A stretch of DNA of 64,000 nt from CAINVV01 sp963663675 (GTDB lineage: Bacteria; Bacteroidota; Bacteroidia; Bacteroidales; Prolixibacteraceae). This document shows positions 44,606 to 55,000 of the stretch, one piece after another (within the stretch, counting starts at the first letter, position 1; every line of letters starts with the position of its first letter). The DNA is taken from the NCBI GenBank assembly GCA_963663675.1, contig OY760498.1:1488001-1552000 (forward strand). The letters run 5' to 3'. Under the pieces are notes generated by a model. The model searched no databases, had not been told where the DNA came from, and worked only from the letters and a program-made list of their open reading frames with translations. A program made the position numbers and the translations under genes.

Positions 44606-45577
44606 ATGGAAACAAAGAAATCTACTTTACTGGCAGCAAACCGGAGATTCCGTTCTCTTGCTTTAGCCTTTGCATCAGTGCTTTGCGTTACTTCAGCCTT
44701 TGGCCAGTCCAAACTTTTAAGTGAGCGTCTTGGATACAAGCCGACAGATAAGTTGCTGATAGTCAACTGCGATGATGCAGGTATGTGTAACTCGGCAAAT
44801 CTTGCTGTAATTGACGGACTCGAAAACGGATCCATCACATCCTCCACCATCATGATGCCTTGCCCGTGGTCCGGTGCCATCGCGGATTATGCAAAGAATC
44901 ACCCTGAAAAGGATTTCGGAGTGCACCTGACCCACACTGCAGAATGGCGCTTCTACCGCTGGGGCCCTGTCGCACCAAAAGACCAGGTTAAAGGGCTATG
45001 CGATCCGGATGGATTTCTGTGGCGCAGCGTAGAAGAAGTGTACGCCCACGCAAAACCTGAAGAAGCGCTGATCGAAGGTCGTGCACAGATCAAAAGAGCC
45101 CTTGCAGAAGGAGTCCCTGTTACTCATATCGACTCGCACATGGGAACCATGCAATATTCTCCGGAATATGTAAAGTGCTACGTGCAGTTAGCCATGGAAT
45201 TCAATCTCCCTCTCAGGATGCCTTCACAGTCAACCATGATTAAATTCAACCAGCCGAATATGAGGGATGAGCTGTCAAAGCAGGGGATCGTTTTTACTGA
45301 TTACTTTGTTTATGATGAAATGCAGGATTACAAAGAAGTAAAACCATTCTGGACATCCATCATTAAAAACCTGAAACCCGGTGTAACAGAAATCTTTATT
45401 CATGCTTCCAGGATGAGCGATGAACTGAAAGCTATTACCGGCACGGCAGAAAAACGGTCCCAGGAAGCAGCCTGCTTTACCACTGATGCAGAAATCAGGC
45501 AATTACTGAAAGATCAGGGTATTATACTGATCGGCTACAGGCCTTTGATGGAACTTCAGAGAAAGTTAAGAAAGTAA
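44606..45577 (+). CDS. ChbG/YdjC-family carbohydrate deacetylase, exported
   Basis: 323 aa. Family signature: LLIVNCDDAGMCNSANLAVIDGLENGSITSSTIMMPCPWSG at about residues 50-90, then DFGVHLTHTAEW and HIDSHMGTMQYSPE, which provide the Asp and His metal ligands. E. coli ChbG deacetylates chitooligosaccharides; this member has an N-terminal export signal-like stretch (FRSLALAFASVLCVTSAFGQ), so its target is probably outside the cytoplasm. It is 12 bp upstream of the 717-aa gene and 36 bp downstream of the dipeptidase gene, suggesting an operon. Confidence 0.88.
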   Translation: METKKSTLLAANRRFRSLALAFASVLCVTSAFGQSKLLSERLGYKPTDKLLIVNCDDAGMCNSANLAVIDGLENGSITSSTIMMPCPWSGAIADYAKNHPEKDFGVHLTHTAEWRFYRWGPVAPKDQVKGLCDPDGFLWRSVEEVYAHAKPEEALIEGRAQIKRALAEGVPVTHIDSHMGTMQYSPEYVKCYVQLAMEFNLPLRMPSQSTMIKFNQPNMRDELSKQGIVFTDYFVYDEMQDYKEVKPFWTSIIKNLKPGVTEIFIHASRMSDELKAITGTAEKRSQEAACFTTDAEIRQLLKDQGIILIGYRPLMELQRKLRK

Positions 45578-45589
45578 AATGCATTTATT

Positions 45590-47743
45590 ATGAGAAAATA
45601 TATTCCGGGACTGATGATCCTGGCAGGGAGTTTCATGTTAACAGGTTATATGGCCTCTGGAGCCGAAATCGTTAAGCCGGCAACCGGCAGTTATTTGCAG
45701 GAATCGATGGTTCGTGTTCAACTTCCTGTCACTGGACCACAGGCAATAGTTAAACTGGTAAGGGTCGGTGAGAAGATTGCAGCTGTATCCTCAGACCGGA
45801 TTTTCCTGTTTGAAAACGGGAAATGGCACATCGAAGAATATCCCGGGGCCTGGAAGTCTGCAAGCATAGATTTATCCGGAAAGCTGTGGGTGGGTGGAAT
45901 TGGCATTATTGGACAGCCAACTGGAAAAAAGCAGTTGCAGCTTCCTGAACAAGCCCAAAAGGATACCGTTCTTTCACTGCTTTGGACAGATGCTTCAACC
46001 TTGCTGGCAGGGACAAACCGGGGGACCTGGGAGTGGAAGGGAAACTGGAGAGAGTTGCCTGAATTTAAATCATGTTCTGTAAATCAGCTTATTAAGGGAA
46101 AGGATGATGAGCTTTGGGCTGCCACCCGGGGAGGATTATTCCGGAAAATTGCTGGGAAATGGGTTAATCTGTCTTATGCCGTTATGGCCCCCGGTCTGGG
46201 TTTGAATTATTTCAGCCTCTCTGCAGGCAAGACAGATGATGACGTCTATTTTGGGTGTCAGCCCGCACTGGGACTTATCTCCGACAAGGGCGACCATCAG
46301 CTTTACAGTGGGGACAATGGTCTTCCTTTTGGTCCGGTTACTAAAATTGCCCTTTCAGGTGAAGATTTGTGGATTGGGACACCTTGTGGGGCTATCCGCA
46401 AAAGCGGTAATACCTGGAGGTATTTTGCAGGAGAAAGATGGCTGGATAATAACAGGGTAAACGATATCCTGGTAATTGATCAGAACCGGGTTTGGGTGGC
46501 TAATCCACTCGGGATTAATGAATTGAGAAGAATGCCTATGACCCTGGATCAAAAGGCCGCCTATTTTGAAAGTAGATTGAACGAAAGGCATTTGCACCAT
46601 GGTTTTGCAGCGGCATGTCGATTTAAAGCTCCCAACGACACCACTGTTTATACTCATTCTACCGATGATAATGATGGTCTCTGGACCTCAATCTATCTTG
46701 CCGCCGAGTCATTCCGTTATGCCGTAACCAGGGATAAGGATGCCTGCGAAAATGCTGTCAGGACCTTCCTCGCAATGGAAAAGCTGAATACTGTGAACCA
46801 GATCCCCGGTTATGTTGCCCGATCGTATGTTTCTATAGATGAAAGTACCGGAAGCGGTGGTGAATGGCACATTTCTGCAGATGGTAAATGGAGATGGAAG
46901 GGAGATACCAGTTCTGATGAAATAGTTGGCCATATGTTTGCCTATCCCATTTTCTATGATATGGTGGCTGATGGAGAGATGAAGGAGCGTGTTAAAGTTT
47001 TGGTTGATAGGTTGATGACGCATATTGTCGATCATAATTTTGAACTGGTGGATCTGGATGGCAAGGCCACAAGGTGGGCAGTATGGAATCCCGATTCACT
47101 CAATCATTCACGGAACTGGATGTATGAGAAAGGAATCAACTCCCTGCAAATCCTGGCATTTTTAAAATGCGCTTCTCATGTTACGCAAAACCCAAAATAT
47201 GAACTGGCCTACAATAAGCTGGTAAAAGAGCATCACTACCTGGACAACATGCTGGTTCAGAAGATGTATGGTCCTTATGAGATCAATCATTCGGACGATG
47301 AATTGTCCTTTCTGCCGTATTATACCCTGTTGAAGTACGGGACCGGAACCCCTGATGTGGCCGTTTATACCAAGAGTCTTGACAGGAGCTGGAAAGCTGA
47401 GGAAGCAGACCGCATTCCTATCTGGAATTACATTGCCAGTATTGGTCTGGGAAAAGATTGCGGGTTAAAGGTCGCAGAGGAGGAGATGCAACTGATTCCG
47501 TTGGATATCAGAACCTGGCGGATGGAGAATTCCCATCGCTGGGATATCAGAAAAAGTGCTGTCAATGACCGTTTTAACAAACCTCAGGCTATCTTGCCAA
47601 TTCCCACACCCGAACGGGCTGTTTCCAAATGGAACAGCAACACATATGTGATGGATGGAGGGGGTGACGGCCTTAGTGAAGATGACGGAGCCTACTTCCT
47701 GTTGCCATACTGGATGGCGAAGTATTACAAGATTTTAAAATAG
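45590..47743 (+). CDS. Large secreted protein with beta-propeller and helical-barrel-like halves
   Basis: 717 aa with a signal peptide (YIPGLMILAGSFMLTGYMASGAE). Residues about 45-310 show repeated short strands with W-tags such as SGKLWVGGIG, DELWAATRGGLF, GEDLWIGTPCGAIRKS and QNRVWVANPLGINEL, like the two-component-regulator propeller repeat. The remainder is a helical region with HHGFAAACRFKAPNDTTVYTHSTDDNDGLWTSIYLAAESFRYAVT and many Trp/Asp motifs (WNPDSLNHSRNWMYEKGINSLQILAFL), resembling an (alpha/alpha)6 glycan-active barrel. I do not recognise a named family. It is the last gene of the dipeptidase-deacetylase operon. Confidence 0.75.
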   Translation: MRKYIPGLMILAGSFMLTGYMASGAEIVKPATGSYLQESMVRVQLPVTGPQAIVKLVRVGEKIAAVSSDRIFLFENGKWHIEEYPGAWKSASIDLSGKLWVGGIGIIGQPTGKKQLQLPEQAQKDTVLSLLWTDASTLLAGTNRGTWEWKGNWRELPEFKSCSVNQLIKGKDDELWAATRGGLFRKIAGKWVNLSYAVMAPGLGLNYFSLSAGKTDDDVYFGCQPALGLISDKGDHQLYSGDNGLPFGPVTKIALSGEDLWIGTPCGAIRKSGNTWRYFAGERWLDNNRVNDILVIDQNRVWVANPLGINELRRMPMTLDQKAAYFESRLNERHLHHGFAAACRFKAPNDTTVYTHSTDDNDGLWTSIYLAAESFRYAVTRDKDACENAVRTFLAMEKLNTVNQIPGYVARSYVSIDESTGSGGEWHISADGKWRWKGDTSSDEIVGHMFAYPIFYDMVADGEMKERVKVLVDRLMTHIVDHNFELVDLDGKATRWAVWNPDSLNHSRNWMYEKGINSLQILAFLKCASHVTQNPKYELAYNKLVKEHHYLDNMLVQKMYGPYEINHSDDELSFLPYYTLLKYGTGTPDVAVYTKSLDRSWKAEEADRIPIWNYIASIGLGKDCGLKVAEEEMQLIPLDIRTWRMENSHRWDIRKSAVNDRFNKPQAILPIPTPERAVSKWNSNTYVMDGGGDGLSEDDGAYFLLPYWMAKYYKILK

Positions 47744-47760
47744 AACAATTCTAAATAAAA

Positions 47761-47801
47761 TAAAGCAGCCGCTCCCAAAGTCTTATGAAGCGGCTACTTT
47801 A
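47761..47801. terminator. Bidirectional terminator between convergent genes
   Basis: TAAAGCAGCCGCT (47761-47773) pairs with AGCGGCTACTTTA (47789-47801), with one mismatch in the middle and A/T-rich flanks on both sides, between the 717-aa protein gene and the SRPBCC gene. Confidence 0.8.
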
Positions 47802-47807
47802 TTTCTA

Positions 47808-48347
47808 TTATTTCTCCATTATAACTTTCAAGTTATCCAACCCTTTTTCCAGATCAGGGCCAATCATTGCATCAAAATTTATAAAGAGCAGTACCAGGTT
47901 CATCGGGTAGTCCATTTTGCCGTCAAAACCCCATTTTACAAGTGTCGTGCTGTCATTCACCGACTGTGTAAGCATGAAAATGTGATCTTTGGATTCCATT
48001 GGCCATATGAATCGTAATTCACAGTCAATTCGTTCATTGTCAGCGATTTTTATAATTTCCTGTTCTCCTTTGCCTGCATCTTTTACCTTGCTGTCCCAGG
48101 CGGATACAAAACCAACAGTACCGTCAGTTCCCCGGTATTCCTTTTTCATATTCGGGTCTATCTTCGACCAGACACTGTAATTTTCCTGATTTTTCAGGTA
48201 TTTTACGTAGTTGAACACTTCTTCCCCGGGTTTCAATATCGTAATTTCTCTTGAAATGTTGTAATCTTTTTTTACAAAAAGTGCTACAATAAGAAGCAGT
48301 GCCAGGAAACCTAAGAGGGTATAGAGCGCAATTTTTAGGATTTTCAT
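47808..48347 (-). CDS. SRPBCC (START/Bet v 1-like) family protein with N-terminal membrane anchor
   Basis: 179 aa. One N-terminal transmembrane segment (IALYTLLGFLALLLIVALFV) is followed by a polyketide-cyclase-like domain: REITILKPGEEVFNYVKYLKNQENYSVWSKIDPNMKKEYRGTDGTVGFVSAWDSKV, a frequent pattern in Bacteroidota SRPBCC proteins. It probably binds a hydrophobic ligand. No link to the neighbouring usher gene is evident, though both are on the minus strand about 90 bp apart. Confidence 0.8.
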   Translation of the reverse strand: MKILKIALYTLLGFLALLLIVALFVKKDYNISREITILKPGEEVFNYVKYLKNQENYSVWSKIDPNMKKEYRGTDGTVGFVSAWDSKVKDAGKGEQEIIKIADNERIDCELRFIWPMESKDHIFMLTQSVNDSTTLVKWGFDGKMDYPMNLVLLFINFDAMIGPDLEKGLDNLKVIMEK

Positions 48348-48437
48348 AGTTGGGAATGGTTTAATTGGTTAGACTGATTAGGGACAATTATTACTGATAA
48401 CGATAAAATCCGAATTCGGTTTCATTGCAGATTACCT

Positions 48438-51400
48438 TCAGAACAATTTTTCAGTACTTTTCCTGATGAAACAGTCAAATCCTTCATTTTGAATGGTAGT
48501 CATTTGTTCTACAGCTTCTTTCCAGGATTTGAAAGGTCCGGTAATGACCTTGAAATAGCCATTTTCTTCTTTTATTCCTGATGGCAGGGAGATTCTCTCT
48601 GTCAATTTCGTCAGGTTGAATGATGCCCCGGACTTTTCTTTGAAAGCACCAGTCTGAACATAGAAGTATTTAGCCTTACCAGAAGTAGTTTTTGGTTGTG
48701 CTTTTACCGATAAAGTATTTGTCTCAGCGTTCAGTTTTTCTGGTTTGTTACCCGTTGCAGTCTCAGCATTTACTTTTGTCTCTTCAACCGGCCGTGTCTG
48801 GACATGTGGTTCAGCAACCGAAGGAGTATCGAATTTCTTTTCCTCGACAACCGTTTCGGGTTGTGCACCAGTCAGCACAAAATCCATTCCGTCCACAACA
48901 TCTCCATCGATATTTTGGACAATGCTGAACGCCTGTTTCACGGGGGTTGCATTCAGGCCAAGCTTTCTGGTCTGAGTCGAATCAATACTTACCTCAAATT
49001 CACCTGGCGGGAGTCCAAGGAAGCTGTAGTAACCATCCTGCTCACTTAAGGTGCGGCCTGCAAGATTTCCTTTCTTATCATATATATTAAGGATAATACG
49101 GCCAATTCCCTGTTGATCTGATCCTTTTTGGCGATAGACCATTCCTGTGACTTCGCCAAATACAGCAACAGGAATTTCAACCAGTTTAAACATGTTGGGA
49201 TCTGCTGCGATGCTCATGGCTTTTACCCGGAGTTTCCAGGCCACGTTTTCCAGGCTGTTAGGGTCCAGTTCAACATAATACCTGATGTAAGGCTCCAGAT
49301 CCATGACTCTTATGGTTGTATCCCGTTCATTTTCCGTGGAGTTTCCTCCGCTGACCCTGATATTCAGTCCTTTGACACGTGGTTCTCCGGGGTCCTTTTT
49401 GTTGTTGCAGTTGATATCCAGGAAAGGAGCGAAAACGATACCACCTCTGCCCACGCTTACGCGGTTATTTGTTCCGAAGTAGTCAGTTTTATGATCCATG
49501 ATTAGACTTCCCTGTGCCATTTCGATCAGAGTAGTCTGATCGTTCGTCTGACGGGTTGTAAATCCTGTACGGGCGAATGGCAGATCATAGCGCATACTGA
49601 ACTGCAGACTCTGAATCCTGCTTTTCAGGTTGTTTTCGTAGGAGAGTGAAATGAATCCGTTCTTGAAAAGGTATTTTTCAACACTTGCTTTGGCTGAAAT
49701 AAAATCCATTTGACTGTATTCGTACTGTGCTTGAGGAATAAACATGAAGCCGTGAGGCAGCCTGACGGATAGCGAAAGGTTGGTGTAAACGTATGGATTG
49801 CCTTCATTCACGAACATGGCATAATTGGTCAGGTTCGTATTGACACCAAGCATTGTGCCAGAGATCAGCCATTCAGCTGTGGTATAACCAGTCCCGGGCA
49901 GGATAACCTGGTTGTAGGTCATTCTGTTGTAAAATGAGAAATTTTTCCCGAAGAAAGGGAGCGTAAGGATGGCTTTCCTCTCTTCCAGGTAATTGAAATT
50001 GACGGCTTTCTGTCCTTCTCTATATTTAGTATAATTAAGCTCAAAAAGAATGTTTTTTGGCATCTGATAGCTTAATACACCTTTCCCGCGAACATTATAT
50101 ACATATTCGCCCGACAGCAGCACATTGGGAAAGGGGCGGGTGGCAATGTTTGCAAACGGCATGAATGGGCTCTCTGCTACCGATGTAAGGTATTCAACAC
50201 CTGTTCCAATGGTTATCCCTCGTGTAACTCCGTAATTCAAGGCCGCCCTCGAGAAAATTGAATTTAGGCTGTCTTCTACCATTCCTGCATTCAAAACATA
50301 TTCAAACTCCTTGGGTGGCAGGAAGTTAAAAGGCACTGAGATCTGCTGTTCCTTTAATCGTTCCTCTCCCCATGGACCATAAAATTTTAGTTTGATGGCA
50401 GAATTACCATAAACCAGGGGGACCTGGAAATTAAAAAATCCGGATGCATCAGCTTTCTTGTAATCGACAAGCACATTGTTCACATAGAGTTCCACCATCC
50501 AGCCCGGGTTGGTGTAATCGCTTATCGGATAGGTTCCGAATGATCTCCGGAAAGTGGTAGGCGTGTTTGAAAGCCTTATACCAACAACCGGATCGTATAT
50601 GGAAGAAATAGCATCAGTATAAATTTTACCCAGAATAGACTGCCGTAAATAACTCCTTTCATTGTTGACAAAACGCAGGTAATAATATTGCTGCTTTTCG
50701 GAAAACGTTTCATTGTTGTTGTAATTCAGGAAAGCGTTAGCTTCTCCTCCGGCAATGACTGCTCCAAGGGAAAGGTTTATCCGTGTATCATTTTTGAGAT
50801 TTACATTTTGGGTGGCTATCACCGACCAGTCAGCCATGCCCAGGTGAAAAACCGGCCTGCTACGCGGGATTATGGTATCAACTTTTTGATCTCCTTTAAG
50901 TCGGTTGAGGTTCTGTCGCATCATGTCAAGGCGCATCTCCCGCATTGCGGGCAATTCAAGTTTGGTAGTCAGGTTGACTGCAAGGGCGCGAATGTTGAAC
51001 TGGCAATCTAATCCGAAGATCTCTCCGAAATACCTTGACAGAAGATAAAGATTGCTTTCAGTTCTAATTAAATCACCTGCTTTCAAGTTGTAGGTCTTAC
51101 CTTGAAAGACTATTTTATTGCCGATCCTGTCCACAATATATGGAGATTGTGGCGTGAGAAAGAAACCTGAAACGGAATCCATCCCGCTTGATATGGAATT
51201 TTTGATTTTCAAAAATTCAAAAAAATCCGTGACGGGAAGTAACACCTCCTGGTTACGGATCACAGCAGGTAATTCAACTGAGCCAATATTCTTAACCTGG
51301 AAAAAAACGGAAATTTCATCGTAAGCCGGTTCCTGGGAAAAGGCACCATAAGGCATAAGGACACACAAAAGCATCATGCTGGCCGTAACCCACTTCTTAA

Positions 51401-51464
51401 GGTCACATAAAAAGGGTTTTATTTGCTTTCGCAATCTGCTGTCAGGGCTCAGGGGGTAAAACAT
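48438..51464 (-). CDS. Usher-like outer-membrane protein with C-terminal SPOR domain
   Basis: 1008 aa with a signal sequence at about residues 25-44. Residues 45-190 are a periplasmic-type N-terminal domain. The central barrel contains an usher hallmark: WMVELYVNNVLVDY, then ADASGFFNFQVPLVYGNSAIKLKFYGPWGE and QQISVPFNFLPP, which resemble CfaC/CooC-type fimbrial ushers. FLDINCNNKKDPGEPRVKG and DEQDGYYSFLGLPPGEFEVSID-like segments (SEQDGYYSFLGLPPGEF) match the small C-terminal Ig/SdrD-like domains of such ushers. Residues about 930-1005 are a SPOR domain (YVQTGAFKEKSGASFNL, GYFKVITGPFKSW), which binds peptidoglycan. It is the last gene of the unit 55421-48438, 8 bp after a DUF4402 gene. Confidence 0.78.
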   Translation of the reverse strand: MFYPLSPDSRLRKQIKPFLCDLKKWVTASMMLLCVLMPYGAFSQEPAYDEISVFFQVKNIGSVELPAVIRNQEVLLPVTDFFEFLKIKNSISSGMDSVSGFFLTPQSPYIVDRIGNKIVFQGKTYNLKAGDLIRTESNLYLLSRYFGEIFGLDCQFNIRALAVNLTTKLELPAMREMRLDMMRQNLNRLKGDQKVDTIIPRSRPVFHLGMADWSVIATQNVNLKNDTRINLSLGAVIAGGEANAFLNYNNNETFSEKQQYYYLRFVNNERSYLRQSILGKIYTDAISSIYDPVVGIRLSNTPTTFRRSFGTYPISDYTNPGWMVELYVNNVLVDYKKADASGFFNFQVPLVYGNSAIKLKFYGPWGEERLKEQQISVPFNFLPPKEFEYVLNAGMVEDSLNSIFSRAALNYGVTRGITIGTGVEYLTSVAESPFMPFANIATRPFPNVLLSGEYVYNVRGKGVLSYQMPKNILFELNYTKYREGQKAVNFNYLEERKAILTLPFFGKNFSFYNRMTYNQVILPGTGYTTAEWLISGTMLGVNTNLTNYAMFVNEGNPYVYTNLSLSVRLPHGFMFIPQAQYEYSQMDFISAKASVEKYLFKNGFISLSYENNLKSRIQSLQFSMRYDLPFARTGFTTRQTNDQTTLIEMAQGSLIMDHKTDYFGTNNRVSVGRGGIVFAPFLDINCNNKKDPGEPRVKGLNIRVSGGNSTENERDTTIRVMDLEPYIRYYVELDPNSLENVAWKLRVKAMSIAADPNMFKLVEIPVAVFGEVTGMVYRQKGSDQQGIGRIILNIYDKKGNLAGRTLSEQDGYYSFLGLPPGEFEVSIDSTQTRKLGLNATPVKQAFSIVQNIDGDVVDGMDFVLTGAQPETVVEEKKFDTPSVAEPHVQTRPVEETKVNAETATGNKPEKLNAETNTLSVKAQPKTTSGKAKYFYVQTGAFKEKSGASFNLTKLTERISLPSGIKEENGYFKVITGPFKSWKEAVEQMTTIQNEGFDCFIRKSTEKLF

Positions 51465-51471
51465 CCAGGGT

Positions 51472-52014
51472 TTACTGCTGGTTAAAAGTTACATAAAAAT
51501 TACCGCTGTAGTTGCCTGGCGGATTGGCGCCTGAATTCCCTATAACCAAAGTTCCTCCAATACGGATTTCCATTTGAGCCGGTGAATCATAAGGAAGAAT
51601 GAAGGGTGAACCAGAGGATGTCGCAATATTGGGAATGTCAAATTTTAGTGTGAGGTGCCCTGCCGGATTACCTCCGTTCAGGGTGGCATCCAATATGGGT
51701 GAAATTGTTATCAAAGTTCCCTTCATCCCTTCCACGAGGAAGACAGCCGGAGATGCGAAAGAACCCTGTGAAATCAGAATAACACTTCCTGTGGCAGTTC
51801 TGATGCCTTCATGGGTGACGGATACAGTGCCGCCGGATTCTCCGTGAGCAAAAGTCCCGAAAAGGATTCCCTGGGCATTCTTTACAGTCACGGCAATAGG
51901 TCTCGGAGGCCTTTCCTGTCCAAAAACATTGCTGGTGAATAAAGCCACAAACATAAATCCGGCAAATATAACCGGCCAGCACGTATTTTCCAGTTTGATC
52001 ATATTACCTGACAT
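51472..52014 (-). CDS. DUF4402 domain protein, candidate fibre subunit or tip protein
   Basis: 180 aa; signal-like segment WPVIFAGFMFVALFTSNVFGQ. The DUF4402 beta-sandwich shows LFGTFAHGESGGTVSVTHEGIRTATGSVIL, IRIGGTLVIGNSGANPPGNYSGNFYVTF at the C-terminus. Unlike the two other DUF4402 proteins it ends in FNQQ, so the penultimate aromatic is missing; a terminal or initiating subunit would be one explanation. The start ATG overlaps the stop of the upstream T9SS protein by one base (TAATG), and the usher gene follows after 7 bp, so the three are translationally linked. MIKLEN at 52002 is an alternative start. Confidence 0.82.
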   Translation of the reverse strand: MSGNMIKLENTCWPVIFAGFMFVALFTSNVFGQERPPRPIAVTVKNAQGILFGTFAHGESGGTVSVTHEGIRTATGSVILISQGSFASPAVFLVEGMKGTLITISPILDATLNGGNPAGHLTLKFDIPNIATSSGSPFILPYDSPAQMEIRIGGTLVIGNSGANPPGNYSGNFYVTFNQQ

Positions 52015-55000
52015 TATTCTCTTATGATTAAGGTTTTTTCCGAAAAGATACGATTACCTGAAACAATAGTAACAATATACACTCCACTTTTCGCTCCCTG
52101 GCAGATTTCTATTGTTTGTTGACCGCTGACATCGATTTCCTGCATCGTCTGACCTGCCATGTTTCGCACATACAATGTACCGCTTTCTATACTTCCGGGG
52201 AAGATGTTTGCCTGGTACACACTGCCGTTTCGGGTTAAGTTGAACGGCTTTTCCTTCAGGGAAGATGAAATCTGAAGATTGGATTTTGATAGTAAGAGAA
52301 CAAATCTTTGGTTGTATTCACCTGATTTCAGGTAGAATCTGTAATTCGGACTCGTTTTCAAATCGTTGTATGTCTTATTTTCAGAATCATACAGATAGAT
52401 ATTAAAAGAGGCTGGCAGTTGGCTAATGTCCTGGGCAGAAAAATTGACCCAGCCGTTCCTGAGTAATTTGACTCCCAGGGGAATTCTTGTCAGAGAATCT
52501 GAAGGCAGGGGTATTCCGCTGATTGACAATTGTCTGACATCCGGTGTGATAGCATAAATGTTCGGAACCGACTGATTTGTATTCATTAGTTTCAATGCAT
52601 CTGTTTCAGTGTCAAAATCAGGGGTCGAGGCTGGGTCAAAATAAAGCACAAACGGATCCGGAATACTGGTTTTTTCGTCAAAACTTGCGTTGAACCGTAA
52701 AATATTCCTGTAATCGGCTTCCGTAGATTTATAGGTTGGGTTCATCTTGTTGATCCTGACATTGTTAGTCATTCCCAAAATACCCGATGTGTGACCAGTG
52801 GAAACATGAACAAAAAATCCTTGCATCGCTGGAATTATATTGTCACCATTAGCCCCGGCAATACCGTTGGTATAACTGCTGTAAGTCCCGGAGTATTCAT
52901 CTCCGTTTGCAGAGAAGAAATAGATTGCCCCGTCAATATTCGTTCTGGTCCATCCTGCAACTGCATTCCAGTCGATGGGGGAGGGATAAGGGTTCCCGAC
53001 CAGGTTGAATCCCTGTGTATAAATCCCGTTGTGATTATAAAGTGTCCTGGAGTAACTGCCGTTATTGGCTGATCCGCTAATGGTCACCAGGTCGGATGTC
53101 GCTGAAGAACCAAGGTTTACAGCATATCCTTCCATTACATTTAGGGGGTTGGAGACTGAAGTGTAATTGATCCAGCCGGAAATCGCAGCACCGGAATTCA
53201 TGTTGTTTTCGTCATAACTGTAAATTGCAGGTATGGTTGCGGTGGTGCTCAGATAACCCGAAAGCTGTGCTACAGTAGCATTGCCGACAGGTGAACTGAA
53301 ATATTTGTATCCAAAAGCATTGGTAATGTAACGCTGGATATTTAAATTACCTGCTATACTGCCGTTTCCGGAACCAGAGATAAGCGCCGTCTGGCTTGAT
53401 GTTGACAACAGTGTCAGGTATCCTCCTGTGTTGAGCGTTCCACTGACAGGCCATACGATGCCGGAGATATTCAGTGCTCCGCCAAGAGTAACACCTGATA
53501 AATTATTGATGGTAAGGTCCATGACTGTATTCCCTGCAAAGGTATTGGCGGGTATTGTTTGCCCTGTACCTCCGTTTAATTCAATGGTGCCTGAAGTTGC
53601 TGTGAATGTGCCTGTGGTATTGATGGTCCCGGCTATTGTCAGGGTATTGCCCGAAACGGTAAGAGAAGAAGCTGATTCAATCGTTAAATTTTTCACGGTT
53701 CCTGCAACTCCGGAAGAAAGAAGTGGGTACCTGGACTTACCGTTAGTGATTGAAACGTTAGTAGAAGCATTTGGTAACTCGCCGCATTCCCAGTTGTTGA
53801 CGTTGTTCCAGTCTGTACTTACGGCTCCGGTCCAGTAGCCGTCACGATTAACTGTAACAGATACTGCGTTTGATGTTACTGAAGAACATGTACCGGACAC
53901 GACAACGTCATAACTTCCTGCTTGTGAAACTGTTGGTCCCGTCAATTTTAATGTCGCCGTACCTTGACCGCTGATAATACTGCTGTTTACGACTGCTACC
54001 CCTCCTTTTCTCCAGGAATAAGATAATCCGGTACCTTCAGCAGTTACGGTCAATATTTGTGTACCACTTCCGGAACACGTAGCAGCCGGTGCGGCGGGCT
54101 GTGTTGTAATTGAAGTCGGCGTGTTCACCGTGACAGTCACTGCGTCTGAAGTTACTGAAGAACATGCGCCACTCACAACAACGTCGTAACTTCCTGCTTG
54201 TGAGACAGTTGGTCCTGTTAGTTTTAATGTCGCCGTACCTTGACCACTGATAATACTGCTGTTTACGACTGCTACCCCTCCTTTTCTCCAGGAATAGGCC
54301 AATCCGGAACCGGTAGCAGATACTGACAGGGTTTGTGTACCGCTTCCGGAACACGTGGCAGCAGGCATGGATGGCTGACTCGTTATCGCAGGCGCAAGAT
54401 TAACAGTTAGATCGGTCCCGTTGTCGGTACCTTTGATTTTCGGGTTGTCAGAAGTGACACGAATCCGGTATCCTGATCCTTCAGGCGTATCTGAGGGAAT
54501 AGTTGCACTTATTGTTCCTGCAGTAGTTCTTGTAACAGTACCGATGGATATTGGCGGAGCAAAATTTCCGTTTTGATCGGATAATTCCGCGGTAAAACTA
54601 TTGCCAGAGAGAAATGCACCACTAATAGTATAAGGTACAGATACATTGCTACCCGCGCAAAGTGATGTGCCGGAAATAGCACTGGTCGATATTGCATTGT
54701 AATATGCCTGGACCTGGAAATTGTCCAGGTTGAAGGTAGTGTTATTGAAACCGCCGGAAGTTGTTAGCCTGAAATAAATTGGCGAATCAGGATTGTCAAG
54801 GCTTGAAGGCAAGGTCAGCTCACATTCTTTAAAGGATGTGGTTAGGGTGAGTGAGGATCCGCCCACTACGGCTGTTATCCCTGTTGCGGAGTATGTTAAG
54901 CCATCCAGACTATATTCAAAATCTAAAACAGGTGATTTAGAGCTGGTAGACGCGGATATCTGATAATATACGCTGAAGGACCGGTAGTTTGCGATTTCAT

